Source: Actinernus sp. WN-2022 (taxonomy: Eukaryota > Cnidaria > Anthozoa > Actiniaria > Actinernidae). From it: a stretch of 64,000 nucleotides of DNA. Within the stretch, counting starts at the first letter, position 1. Each line of letters starts with the position of its first letter. Under the pieces are notes generated by a model. That model had not been told where the DNA came from. It saw only the letters and a list, made by a program, of their open reading frames with translations, and did no database searches. The translations under genes and the position numbers were made by a program. The DNA lies in the NCBI GenBank assembly GCA_030867875.1, contig JAOWCC010000019.1, positions 33,895,976-33,959,975 on the forward strand. The letters are read 5' to 3'. This document shows, piece by piece, positions 41,630 through 52,880 of the stretch.

Positions 41630-44420
41630 TGAGGGCGTCTGCATTACAATTCTTCTTACCATTCTTGTGCTGTACGAGCATGTCGTACTCCTGTAGAGTG
41701 ATGCTCCAGCGGAGGAGTTTTCTACTTTTCTCCCTCACCTGATTTAACCATACTAAGGGGTTATGATCAGTCTGTAACCTAAATGTTCTACCGTACAAGT
41801 AATACCTGAATAATTCTACCGCCCAGACGATACCTAAGTACTCCTTTTCAGTCGTGGATAACTTCTGTTCTCTAGGTTGTAGTTATCTACTAGCGAAAGC
41901 TATCGGGTGCTGGTCCCCATTCTGGTCTTTCTGTCTGAGGATTGCTTCTAGTCCTCTAATGCATGCATCAACCTGTAAGATGAATTGTTCTTCCCAATAA
42001 GGGGGGTCTCAACACCGGTGGATTCTGTAGTGACTGTTGTAAGTCCTGGAAAGCTATTTCATGTTCCTCTAACCAACTTATCTTGGTAGGACTCTTACTT
42101 TCGTTAGGTCTGTTAGTGCGGCAGCCCTCTCTGAAAAGTTTGGTATGAATTTCCTGTAATATCCGACTAAACCTAGGAAAGAACTTACCTGCTTCTTCGT
42201 CTCGGGCCTGGGAAATATTTGAATAGACTCCACTAGAGCAGCACGTGGTCCAATTCTGTCCCTATGTACTCTGTGACCTACAAAATCTACGGAGGCCATG
42301 GCAATCTTACACTTAGTCGGGCGTGCGTTGAGTTTGCAATCTCTCAGTCGTTGGAGAACCTCGCGAATCTCGGACAGATGTTGTTCGAATGACGAGGGCG
42401 TGTCAATCTCTACATCGTCGATGTAGGCGTCTGCAAAGTCCAGACCTTTGAGAACAGTATCGGACATCATCCTCTGAAAGGTTGCTGGGGCTGTCTTCAT
42501 CCCAAACGGCATTACTAGGAACTCAAACAAACCTCTTGAAGTGATGAATGCCAGTACCGTTTGTTGAGATCTATCGTGATGATACATTGTATACTTGGCA
42601 GCTGCGACTTTGTTACTCATGCGATCCATGGATGGTATGGGATATGCGTCCATCTTTGTCATCTTGTTTAATTTTCTGTAGTCAACACAGAATCGGATCG
42701 TTCAGTCTGGTTTTGGGACAATAACTACAGGGGCTCGATGAGAGACGGATTATCCCCATTTCTAACATCTTATATATTTCCTTACTTACCTCCAGTTTCT
42801 GTGGTACTTTGTATGGTGGACTATGGATGGGTAGGGAATCTCCAGTATGAATTTCGTGGGTGGCGAGGTTCGTCAGGTTAGGACTTCCAAAAATCACATC
42901 TGAGTATTCCGCTATCATCGAGTTCATCTGAGATCACAACGTCTCTCCAAGTGTCTTCATTGGTTACTAGGGGCACGTTGGCTTCATGCGGTAGTGTCAT
43001 ATCTGGTGACTCAGGCATCACCATGGCAACCAGTTCATCTCTGCTCTGCCATTTATTCAATAAATTGATATGGTAAGTACGGTGTTGTTTGTGTGCCTTA
43101 CCTGTGTCGAGCTCATAGTTAAGCCCATCGTTATGTACCTTAGTCACTACATATGGTCCTTGCCATTTCATTTCCAACTTACTTCCAGGGGATGGTAACA
43201 ATACTAAGGCTTTGTCACCTACCTCTAACCGACGTTTGGAGCTGTAAATATCATATAGACGTTTCTGTTTACCTTGTGCCTTTCTCATGTGCTCAGCAAC
43301 AACTTGATGCATTGACGCAAGTCGTTTACGTATCTCTAGGACATGACTTACCATGTTTTCGTCAGAGGGTTTGTGTTCTAGCCAAGTCTCTTTAATTACT
43401 GAGAGAGGTCCTCTCACCATTCTCCCATATAGCAACTCAAAGGGAGATTAACCTGTGGACTCACATGCGACTTTTCTATAGGCAAACAGTAAGTATGGGA
43501 GATACTTATCCCAATCCTGTACACAGTCACTTACAAACGTCCTGAGCATGGCCTTTAATGTCCCGTTAAACCTCTCGACCAAACCATTGGCCTCAGGATG
43601 ATAAACTGATGTCTTGATCTTGGAAATCTCAAGCTGTTCGTACAATTGTGCCATGAGTTTACCTACAAAATGTTATCCTTGGTCCGGCACTAACTCTTCT
43701 GGAATGCCAAATCTGCAGAAATATTGAACTAATGCATCAGCTATAGCCTTTGAATTTATCTTTCTGAGAGGTATGGCCTCGTGATATCGAGTAGCGTAGT
43801 CTACGATCGTTAGGATATATCTATGTCCACTGGCAGTACGTGGTAACTCACCGACAATATCAATCGCGATTTTCTTGAATGGTTCAGTAACAATTTCAGT
43901 TGGTTTAAGTGTTGCTCTGTTGGACTTCATTTTCCTTGCAACCATTTGACATTGAGGGCATGTTGCACAATACTTACGGACATCGAAGTGAATTCCTGGC
44001 CAGAAGAAAGGTGCTGCAACGCGGTCTACTGTATTCGTGTTTCCCGTGTGACCTGATAAAGGAATAGTGTGTCGAATACGTAGTACTTCTATATGATTCT
44101 GGGACTACAACACGATCAATGAATTCTGAATCTTTGCGCATGAGCTTACGATGCATGATCAACCCTTTATCATAAAAGTAACCGTCACGATCGTTAGGTA
44201 CTTTGTCTGTCGCGTCTTTACGTACGTACCTTTACTAATGTCACATCAGATTTCCTGGTCTGCAATCAACTGATCCCTGTTTCGGTCCAATATGTTAGTG
44301 GTAACATTACTCTTACCTGTCTTGTCTTTGTCATTACTTACAGACACTTTATCACTAGCTTCCTTTGATTCACCTTTGTCCCCAAAGAGTAATTGTAGAT
44401 GTTCTTCCCCAAGACCCTCG
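41630..44420 (-). pseudogene. Ty3/gypsy pol in order integrase-RT-RNase H
   Basis: Read 5' to 3' on the minus strand: integrase zinc region (SGHTGNTKTVDRVAAPFF, CATCPQCQ, near 44,030-43,950), core IAIDIVGELPRTASG, VPDQG, NGLVERFNGTLKAML (D, D and E present) and the C-terminal WQGPYVV module (43,435-42,878). It runs into RT about 20 bases on: EYSDVIFGSPNLTNL, KVPQKLEV, EMGIIRLSSSP, PFGMKTAPATFQRM, AYIDD, SFLGLVGYYRKFIPNF. RNase H (LSTTEKEYLGIVWAVELF, TDHNPLVWL) ends just before the polypurine tract. Canonical gypsy order puts integrase last, so this matches the Gmr1-like group. Frameshifts and stops at about 44,000-44,250, 43,660, 43,440, 42,910, 42,670 and 42,010 kill it. Gag and protease are deleted. 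Confidence 0.85.
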
Positions 44421-44496
44421 TGGCTATAAACTAAAGCTAAATGGAATTAAAATAAATATATTATGCAAGCATACTGGAGGGCACTGGATCGTAACA
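44421..44496 (-). repeat. 5' LTR remnant of INT-first gypsy element
   Basis: A 76-bp direct copy of 41,471-41,546 with a single C/T difference. It is followed in the element by pol sequence rather than the rest of the LTR, so a deletion removed most of the LTR, gag and protease. The outer flank starts GTGTCC. Confidence 0.75.
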
Positions 44497-46410
44497 GTGT
44501 CCAGGAGATTAGTTATATATGCCAATGCCGAGCTCTTTTTCATTTATTTATTTGAGACTATGGAACAATGTAATATGATGCACTAGAATGCAATATGGTG
44601 CACAAATTAACAGTATAGTAAATTATTTCAAGTACCCATCCTGCAAGGAGGTACCCTGGATAATTAGTACCAGAGGTTCTACTGCCCTCTCTAAGCCAAA
44701 GTTTAGATGCGAAGGAGCAAATCAACGAGAAGGCTGGGAGAACCTCTGGGCGTGTCAAGGAGGGAGGGTTCTTTTTAATCTAGAATTAGCTAAAAATCAG
44801 TTTCAAAAATCGTGGCATGAATAGGGTTACAAATCCCTCTCTGTTGTGTATTAAAAATGTGTTCATTACTACAGGTTAACATGATGAATAGAAATGAAAA
44901 TAATTATTAAATTATATGTCTACCTTTGTTGCTTTGTGTCCTTCTCACCATCCGGAACCCTGACATAATTCCCTAGATTGTTGTTATTAACAAAATTAAT
45001 AATGTAAATTGTAATTATTCCTTAGTTAACTGAAACATTTTTAATCAGTTGATACTCATTTAAGATAATTAAACTACAAGAACCAAGAAAGGAAAAGCAT
45101 TAATTTTATAAAACAATGATCTGCAAAATGATTAGTAGACCCAATAATAAATGAGTTACAAGCTCCCCGGTATTATCGCTCCCAGTCATAAGCTCTAGAC
45201 ATGAAAAGATTGTATATTATCTCATTACTATCGTAATGTTGCAATTGCTTCAATACATTTAGAAAAATCACAAACCAGTGTCATTGGTGCAACAGTTTCT
45301 GAAATGACCATTATCACAAAATATTTGAAGCCATACTATCACAAACACGGCTTCTATATTTACATGTATGAACAAATGAAAGGTTAATTTGAAATTGACC
45401 CATAGAAAATAAATTATGAGATATGGATCATTTGATGAGTTTGACATATTGAGCTAAATTCCTAGCCAGAACAAATATGTAAACACTAACAAATTTTGTA
45501 TGGATAGTGACAACACTTGAAATATTTAAAAGGGGTAAAATTTTCAAACAATGTTTGTGACTGGCTACATTATTTTGTAGTTACAAAAAATTGGTTGCAA
45601 GTTCCAGCAGCCTTACAACAAAAAGCTGTGGCCATGATATATTCCAAATAGACCATTTAAAAAAGGTGTCTGAGTTGAGGATTGTGTCACTCAAGGTTAA
45701 GGTTATTGTATACCTTCACGGGTACAGATTAAACGTTACCAGATAAAATAAGGACTGTACATTGACAATCTACTTGCTGTGGCAACGTAAGTTGGGAGAA
45801 TTTACATACACAGCGAATTTCACATATTTGAGTTCACTTTTTAATGCCTTCCACTGATTTTCACCTTCAAATGGCCATAAAATTTGTTTAAAGCAAAATA
45901 TCAAAATTCCCCCATAAACTTTTGAAGACCATGTTATTCTGTTATTGTGCAAAGTTTCAGATGGATACGTTATATTCCCATATGCGATCAATTCAAAGAT
46001 GTGAAATTTGCTGATGTGAATAATTCTCCCAACTTACATTACCATAGCAACACCTGCCAAATTCGTACAGACAATTTATCAGTGATCATTTGGTATATAC
46101 ATGTAGGTCAATTGCCCATGTACAGCCCTTATTGTATTCTGACAGCTATCTGAAGGTATATGCTAACCTTAAAGGAGATACAAAGGATAAAATGAAGGTA
46201 ATCAAATGGTGTGTAATTTTGCTGTAAGTGAATACCTCTGGTTGGTCATGAAGAAGATGTGTGTCGCTGTATATGAAACCATGACCTGCAACCAATACAT
46301 CGGAATTTCATATAAACTGCACAGAAATTGATGATGCAAACCCATGGCCAGTTAACCTCAATGAACATATTTACTACAAGTGAAAAAATGACTAATAATA
46401 TTAAGGGGGG
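44497..46410. other. non-coding stretch with one MITE
   Basis: No gene recognised; AT-rich. It contains the foldback element at 45,775-46,050. Confidence 0.4.
45775..46050. mobile_element. foldback element, about 275 bp
   Basis: TTGCTGTGGCAACGTAAGTT with GGGAGAATT pairs with AATTCTCCCAACTTACATTA and CCATAGCAA. The inner arms CGAATTTCACATATTTGA and TTCAAAGATGTGAAATTTGC also pair. Non-coding. Confidence 0.6.
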
Positions 46411-47148
46411 AAATCCTATTAAGTGAATCCAAAAAGTAATGTACCTGCATGTAGGAAACCAAATTACCAGAAATCAAAAAGTACCTAAAATAATTGTTAT
46501 AATTATGCCTACTTGTTTAGAACTATCAGGAATCCAAATCCAAATTGAGTATAAAAATGTATGCATCATTGTTATTATTAACCACTACATGGCATATGAG
46601 ATGCCTGCATGTACTCTTTTTTATGTTCTATTCAATCTTATTTTTTGCTATTTGAATGTTAGACAATCCAAATGAGGTTTATTGATGGTTAGCTGAGTGC
46701 ATGGTAATTGACAGAATATTGCCACTTCAAACTCCTAATTATAAGGTAGCTAAAAATTAACCTTTCTAAAAATACCACAATGTCCATTTCTGACTATTCT
46801 AACTCAAACACACCGTTGTCCTGATTTTTGGGACATTCATGCCTTGGCCCAGCCAATTCTGTGATTCCACATGCTGAAATGATAATATAATTATGTAGTT
46901 CACGATAATAATGTGAAATAATACTGCTTCTTAAGAAGCCATAGACCCTGTTATCGAGTCCTATGACGCGCGTAAGATGTTCACTTTCAATTTCGTCACG
47001 ACGATTTGGAGTTTGAGGGAGCTAGAGCGGTGAGTAATATTGCTATTTTACCATGAATTTCCTAAGGTTTACAAACTTGATTAGCTACAGCTTTCGCAGT
47101 GTGTGTATTACCGGTCAAATGAAAGGTTTTCAAAGGTACTTTCAAGGT

Positions 47149-47346
47149 CTAGGTCGATGTACTTCCCACCAATTGAATACCAAAGTGATAAGTCTCAGCA
47201 CCCGGGTTTTGGGAAAAAGTTAGATTTTCAACTCCTTGTTCGTATGAAGGAAACTCATGACGAAGCCGTTGTTTCACCTCTAAAATGGAATTGAAGGCTA
47301 GATTTACAACACAAATTACAGACAGGCAATCCAAATTGCTTGACAT
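47149..47346 (-). CDS. small conserved frame, divergent to DDE-like gene
   Basis: A 65-codon frame starts MSSNLDCLSVICVVNLAFNS and passes EVKQRLRHEFPSYE. It starts only 95 bp from the ATG of the plus-strand DDE-like frame, so the two could share a promoter. A copy exists in unit B (58,025-58,228, MSSNFDC) with a 3' frameshift, and a diverged inverted copy lies at 39,452. No known domain. It may be a first exon or an untranslated stretch that happens to be open. Confidence 0.3.
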   Translation of the reverse strand: MSSNLDCLSVICVVNLAFNSILEVKQRLRHEFPSYEQGVENLTFSQNPGAETYHFGIQLVGSTST

Positions 47347-47440
47347 TAAACAGAATTATACATGATTTTTATATTAGCCCGACTGATTTTGGAGAAACCA
47401 TTCATTTTCGCGCGATCGAGGAGGGAAATATGTACTCCTG

Positions 47441-48106
47441 GTGAATTCTATTTCCTTCCTTGGCGCCCTTCCCAGAAAGGGTCGCTGTAGAAAAGGAGAA
47501 CAACTGTATGGCAGAACACCAAACCGACCTCAGAAGTTCACACTTCGCTCTGCAATTGGCCCTCGTGTATACTGCAAAGTATGGCTTTCTGAGAACAACG
47601 CCAATGACAGTGAGGTCAAACATTTTGTGCTCGATAACATCGAATCGTCAGTGCATGCAACAAATCTTGGAGGTCCTCCACTGCCAGTGACTATTCCACC
47701 CCATAGCTATTTTATTTGGGATCGTCTTGGTAGAGCTGGAAGATGTATGAACCCATCCAAGCAACATTACAACCCGGAAATCCACGAGCGCTTTCGCCAG
47801 GCTGAAGTGCAGGCAGTCATGCTACCTCCAAAGGGCCACGAGGCTAACCCGACAGAGCTATTCCAAGCTATAATCCAGGCGAATGTGAAGTTCTGGAGAG
47901 CTCCCAATCAGTCATTTGACGAATGTGGGCCAAGGAACTTTAAAGAAGCACAGCAAGCCGTATCTGATGCTCTTGGAAGGCTGAGGTTTAACACTAATGC
48001 CCGCCATCTTCTGTGTCGCTGGGCCAAGGATCGCATGACGAAAATAGTCCTCATATGGCGTGAAAATGAGAAATCACAAGTTTTCCTTTGGCCACAGAAA
48101 CTATGA
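47441..48106 (+). CDS. DDE superfamily endonuclease-like protein, copy A
   Basis: This 221-codon open frame starts MNSISFLGALPRKG. It has the C-terminal pattern of a DDE_3/IS630-Tc1-type transposase: FIWDRLGRAG with Asp94, then FRQAEVQAVMLPPKGHEANP followed by TELF, in which LPPKGHEANPTE corresponds to the usual LPPYSPxLNPIE and Glu139 to the last catalytic residue. The first catalytic Asp was not identified, and upstream exons may exist. Copy B has an 11-residue segment (FHGWYEAQATG) absent here and a stop here-open codon, so this copy is the open one. There are no terminal repeats close by, so it may be a host gene derived from a transposase. Family assignment is by motif reading only. Confidence 0.45.
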   Translation: MNSISFLGALPRKGRCRKGEQLYGRTPNRPQKFTLRSAIGPRVYCKVWLSENNANDSEVKHFVLDNIESSVHATNLGGPPLPVTIPPHSYFIWDRLGRAGRCMNPSKQHYNPEIHERFRQAEVQAVMLPPKGHEANPTELFQAIIQANVKFWRAPNQSFDECGPRNFKEAQQAVSDALGRLRFNTNARHLLCRWAKDRMTKIVLIWRENEKSQVFLWPQKL

Positions 48107-48109
48107 GTA

Positions 48110-49365
48110 GCTTAACTTTTACTTACTGAGGTTTATTTCCCAGATTCAAACCATGCATAGCTAAACAAGTGACATGATTTCCCTTTTTCGCAACGAACGT
48201 CAATTCGAATTGAGGCCATGTTGATTTTCGTAGAAATCACGTGATTTTAGGTTTTACGTCATTCGAGTTTCCATATTTAGAAAGGCTGTAAAACAAAAAC
48301 CGTAACATTGTTTTCGACAATAATAAAATTCCATGTATGGAATTTAATAAGGTTTTTAATAAAAAATAAATGCCGAAAATAAGTTTGTAGTTTTTGTGTA
48401 AAATCGTAACATGTCATGCATCAATTGTTCTGTCCAGACTACTATAGAGTGCATAGTTGCATGCTCTCAGCACAATAATATTATGCTTGCTCAGTACATG
48501 TATATTCTGAACAAGTATTCGCATGAACTGCTCATGCTATATGTGATTTATTGGCACTGACTCATATTTTGAAAGTTCTCAAATTGCACTTGTTCAAGCA
48601 ATTACCAAAACTTCCAAAATATCACTCAGTGCCCATACATCCTGTATATATCACTTGTGTCCTTGTTCCTGCAATGTATTTCCTCTTATAAGTCGTATCA
48701 TTATTTATATAGGTTATATTATACACTCAGGGATTTTGCTGGAATGTCAAAAATTATACCAGTTAGGGTTTACAGTAATTCAGCACTTTTCACAAAAACC
48801 TTGACCAGAATGAAACAGAAAGCTGAATCTAGGTACTGAATCCTTGTATACTGTCCTCTTTTTTTTATTCCATGGTTACCTGTATGACTAACCTATTATA
48901 TATAATTATGGTAAATGATAAGAACATACTAATGTATCAAGCATAGCATTGGACATTTTTAATCTGGATCCTGAGACCCATAGATTTTTCGGGGGGCTTG
49001 GGATCCCAAACAAATAATTTATAGGTCCCCATGTCGAATCCAAGATGGGGCTCGCTAATGCTGCCTAGTCGCTAAACCAGCAAAACCTTTGGTACATGTA
49101 CATGTATGCACATGCAATCATAGGAAAGGAAATAATATATTGCATCCCTGGGATGCATTTTTAGAAAAAAAAATCAATAAAAATGCATGACTTCTGTATT
49201 ATTGTTGTCGCTGTTTATACAGATTAAATATTACATTAACTAGTAATACATTAAATGCCTCATGACCAAATAACATATAGTAATAATAAGGTCTCTATAT
49301 TGTAATTTAATTAGACCCTCAACAATTTCTCTTGTTTTTCATTACTTACTTTCAGAGCGATAACT
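48110..49365. other. intergenic stretch of tandem unit A
   Basis: No gene recognised. A short G-run at about 48,990 corresponds to a much longer G-run in copy B. Confidence 0.4.
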
Positions 49366-49368
49366 TAC

Positions 49369-49401
49369 AGGGAGGTCCCACAAATAGTTTGATCTCCTCC
49401 A
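49369..49401 (-). CDS. 33-nt candidate exon, unknown gene, copy A
   Basis: Flanked by CTCCTGTGCAG acceptor and GTAAGT donor and readable as EEIKLFVGPP. The one difference from copy B (49,369-49,401 versus 60,288-60,320) is synonymous in this frame (Leu). The phase to the exon at 51,064-51,200 does not match directly, so another exon may lie between. Confidence 0.35.
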
Positions 49402-49926
49402 CTGCACAGGAGAGGGTGTGTTTTGGAACTTACTCCTTGACCACGGGCCAGGATACTCAATGTCACGACTTTCCCACATTTCGTTCATGTGAATATATCA
49501 AGCCAATGCTGCTCTCACCTTTTTGTAATGGAATCGCCACCAAAGATTAAGAAAGAAAAACATATATATGTATATATACGCACACACTCTTGTTTTCAAT
49601 AACATTGCACTGCAAGAGAGAACAAGTAACTAAATTCCATAACAAAGGTTACAATTATAATTGCACTGGTGCAAAAAAATTACCAGTGCAAAAACTTCCA
49701 CTGGGAGTTGAAATATTATTGTACTACAACATACACATATTACATGTAACATGTACTGTGCCATATCATTTTGCCAGTACCCTCTAAATGTTTGCTAGAC
49801 AAAAAATTATACTAGCAGCCATTACCCAACCTAATTAGCTAAATGATCAATCTCTCATAAACAGCACACATTATTTGTTGACCATTAACCTCATAATAAA
49901 AAGGGAACTAATTCTCGCTTGTCATT

Positions 49927-50229
49927 GTGGCCCCTAAATTTCGTAGTAAGACAAATGAAATAGCCTACTTAAAAGGAATACAATTTTCACCAAAGCTTGA
50001 ATACAGGAGCAAGAAAAAAGAAGATATCAAAAATTATTATATTGAAAATAATAAAATATTGAGATCCATTTCACTTAATATAATACTGCTCACAATTAAA
50101 TATGATAGTACATGTATCAATCATGTACATGACTTACAAAATGAAGTTAATCAAAATTGTGCATTATATACAGACAAATCATGTATTTTTGGGTGGCATT
50201 TTCCTGCATTTATCAGTTTGATGATATAG
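49927..50229 (+). CDS. 100-codon frame conserved in both units, unrecognised
   Basis: An AT-rich frame reads VAPKFRSKTNEIAYLKGIQF, then KILRSISLNIILLT and CALYTDKSCIFGWHFPAF before a TAG. In copy B (60,841-61,141) the frame is kept although a 12-base indel and several substitutions separate them. No domain. It could be a real small gene or coincidence in an AT-rich tract. Confidence 0.25.
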   Translation: MAPKFRSKTNEIAYLKGIQFSPKLEYRSKKKEDIKNYYIENNKILRSISLNIILLTIKYDSTCINHVHDLQNEVNQNCALYTDKSCIFGWHFPAFISLMI

Positions 50230-51063
50230 AGGTTATTCACCAAGATTGAGGATATATTGGCCAAGTTCATTTTTGTGTGGTTATGGACCGAGATGAAGTT
50301 GAGGGGAATATAACTTAAAATGCAAGGATATATATTAAATCATTGTTAAAATCAAGGGGAATAGACATTTAAGCATTGTTACGTTAAAATGCAAAGGACA
50401 AAGAAACCGAGGTGTGATGTGAAAATATGAGATATATTCCCCTAAAGCTAAAAGAACAAAGAAAACCAAGCCATGTTAAAAAGTGTATATATGGTCAACA
50501 ATTCTTATCATTAATATTGATTCTGTATCAAGTGAATTAGTTGAATAGTACATTTCCTGATTTGAGCATTACCCTAAGACATACTTTATTCATGTAGCTT
50601 ATAAGCAAATGATTGTTATGTTGCTTAAAGTTCTGTTTTTGTTTCATGCATGTAATTCCAGTTGAGGTTAGAATTATCTTTAAACCACTTTTAAGGCACC
50701 GTATGGTCTGTCACCTATATATATTAATGATCTAATTAAGACTAAGAGTAAGTCTAGATATTGTCTTAATTCTAATACTGAATTGTTACTAAGCCACTAA
50801 GTCATTTATCTCTACCAGCATGTGTTTGAAAAATCAAATAATGATTCCCTATTTTACCTCACCGGCTTGAATATTCATATATATATTATAAATATAATGC
50901 ATATGTTTTAAATATAAACCTATATATAGCTCATGGATGCAACACTCAAATCAAGAAATATTTAATTATTGACTTGATTTAGATGACTTGATCTAGAATG
51001 GATATTAATGATAACAATGTTTGATCATATATACACTTTAATATAACTGTCTTATTTTAATAC

Positions 51064-51200
51064 CTTCTGTACACTTCGTTGAGTGTGTCACATTGTAACA
51101 AACATGGTTCCAGTTGGGTCCCCAAGCTGTATGCCCCCTCTTCGGTGACAAAGAATTCATGCTCATCTGGGGCTAAAACCTTGTTATCCTTGATATGAAG
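51064..51200 (-). CDS. 137-nt exon of unknown minus-strand gene, copy A
   Basis: The exon follows a TTTAG acceptor and ends at GTATTAAAAT. It reads LHIKDNKVLAPDEHEFFVTE, then EGAYSLGTQLEPCLLQCDTL and NEVYRR. The preceding exon ends in phase 0, matching this start. The gene copy is broken in its upstream exons (stop and frameshift), so the product is probably not made. No family recognised. Confidence 0.45.
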
Positions 51201-51540
51201 CTAAATGTTTAAATAATTAATGTTAATTTGGTAACATTTGAGAAAATTTAAAGCAAATTTGAAAGCGTTTAGAATTCTTACACTGGTGAGACAGGCAGAA
51301 CTCAGCTTGAGCTACGTAAAATTGGCATCAGTACGATTTACACAGACATCATAGGCAAACCACTGCTATAATGAAGTGAAAACTATAAAAAAGTGTTTTT
51401 ATATTGTTTGCGAGTGAAAACAAGAAACATTTTACATACTTTAGTCGTTACCCTCCCACTTTTTAAGACTGCTCAATTCACATTCAAATATTAGCTATCT
51501 AACGAAACCTGTTTAGCATTTACAGTAGTGCAGGCAAATC

Positions 51541-51814
51541 GAGCTGGATTAATATTATCCGAATCGGCGCAAAAAACTATAAAACGCTTTCAAATCCCAT
51601 ATTTGCTACCAGGACTCAGGAGTACCAGCTCATAGCCCGAATTTAAGCCATCTCCTCGGCTGAAAATTCAGGCTAACCAGCCCGCCCAGTCCTGAGCTGT
51701 CCTGCAATCCAAAACCGCGGCAAAACGTCACGCTCATGCGTTTGAGATGAGCGCGTCCTACCTCGTTCTCAGTGTCTACTCGACTTGCCTCCGATTTTTA
51801 TCATCATCATCATC

Positions 51815-51845
<31 letters not shown>

Positions 51846-51970
51846 ATAGTAGTTTTCTGAGTTAGGATGGTTCTTTGTATTTTGCACGGTCAGGCAGCTC
51901 GAGTCCAGCTCCTCGAGTTAGGAGCCAGGAGCCCAGCAGGCAGGGTACTGATTTTGCTTTAGAATATGTC
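51541..51970. other. 430-bp segment present only in copy A
   Basis: Copy B joins GCAGGCAAATC directly to ATGTGTGTTAC, so this segment is either an insertion in A or a deletion in B. It contains a (TCA)n(GTA)n microsatellite (51,801-51,851) and paired GGACTCAGGAG/CTCCTCGAG-type motifs; no gene. Confidence 0.65.
51801..51851. repeat. trinucleotide microsatellite
   Basis: TCATCATCATCATCA is followed by about 12 GTA units. Confidence 0.9.
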
Positions 51971-51985
51971 ATGTGTGTTACTTAC

Positions 51986-52181
51986 ATTTCTTGAGATGCA
52001 CCAGTACTTGGTCCCCTGGTGCCCAAGATGCGAAGCCCTGAAATATCTTCGCTTTTCCTCTAGTTGTTAATAATCACCCTTCAGAACTCTGTAGAACTCA
52101 CTAAGGTGACTGCCAACAACCGCTCCACCACCATATTTCCTCCGCAACAGCTCCAAAATGCGAGCTTTCGAGTCAAACGCA
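51986..52181 (-). pseudogene. 196-nt exon of unknown gene, copy A, with stop
   Basis: Borders are CCCACTAG acceptor and GTAAGT donor. The frame FDSKARILELLRRKYGGGAV continues to FYRVLKGDY, where a TAA replaces the CAA of copy B, then QLEEKRRYFRASHLGHQG and KYWCISRN. The nonsense change makes copy A defective. Confidence 0.5.
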
Positions 52182-52383
52182 CTAGTGGGAAGTACAACAA
52201 TTCTGAAATGGACAGATTAATTAAGAAACATTTCAGCTTACAAAATTTCAATGCTAGAATGCCGGTTTTCATTGCGTGCAGCTGCGTGTCATGACAGGCC
52301 ACGTGGCAATTTCTCGCCACCAAGAGCTCACTCCTTTAATAAGTATCAGGACAAAAAAACAAACATATACACGTGATTCTGAC

Positions 52384-52592
52384 CTTGATTCTAGCTTTTG
52401 ACCATTGTGACCCAGTACATGGCGGCCACAGGAAGCCACCCAATAGCCTTGTTGGTCGTCTCTCTGCCTGGCGGCTGTTCTGCTCCAGCTCGCCCAAGAG
52501 CTTTAGAGTAAAGTCCCCGAATTCGGAGACTTCACCCACATTTTCCATAACGTTTTTCCTTCCCTTAGAATAAAGTGGGTTCTACCCTCACT
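52384..52592 (-). pseudogene. first visible exon of unknown gene, copy A, frameshifted
   Basis: Equivalent to 62,843-63,052. It begins EGRTHFILREGK, then loses one base near 52,550 relative to copy B and reads out of frame until about 52,500. The intact downstream part is VSEFGDFTLKLLGELEQNSR. The donor GTCAGAATC follows KARIK. Confidence 0.5.
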
Positions 52593-52650
52593 CTGTAACA
52601 AAAAAACATAACAAATTACCTGGTGGATAATGCCATCGACTCGGCGCTTG

Positions 52651-52701
52651 ATAAATCCCTATCCAGTGACTAGCCTATCTACTGGATAGAGATTTATCCG
52701 G
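52651..52701. mobile_element. small palindromic element, copy A
   Basis: ATAAATCCCTATCCAGT pairs with ACTGGATAGAGATTTAT. Also present in copy B at 63,108-63,158. It is probably the core of a foldback element extending to about 52,740. Confidence 0.45.
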
Positions 52702-52825
52702 AAACTGAGGCTATCCAATGTAGCCTTTGAAAAACCGAGCTGAAAAAACCAGCCAATTAAAGAATGCAGGGCCATTCCATATATTGTTCTCATTGGCTCG
52801 GTAGTCGATGATCTTAATCCATCCA

Positions 52826-52880
52826 CCGGTGGCTCAGTGGTATAATGTTCTTTAAAGGTTTGAGTTACATTCTCACAGTA
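52826..52880 (+). other. tRNA-like pol III box A, possible SINE head (copy A)
   Basis: TGGCTCAGTGGTATAATG closely fits the box A consensus, and GGTTTGAGTTACATTCTC 20 bases on is a weak box B. Copy B has GGTTTGAGTTCCATTCTC at 63,337-63,355. No cloverleaf can be completed, so this is at best a tRNA-derived SINE fragment. Confidence 0.3.

Noticed and set aside
52826..52880. Functional tRNA gene
   Set aside because: Box A is good but no cloverleaf, anticodon arm or acceptor stem can be assembled.
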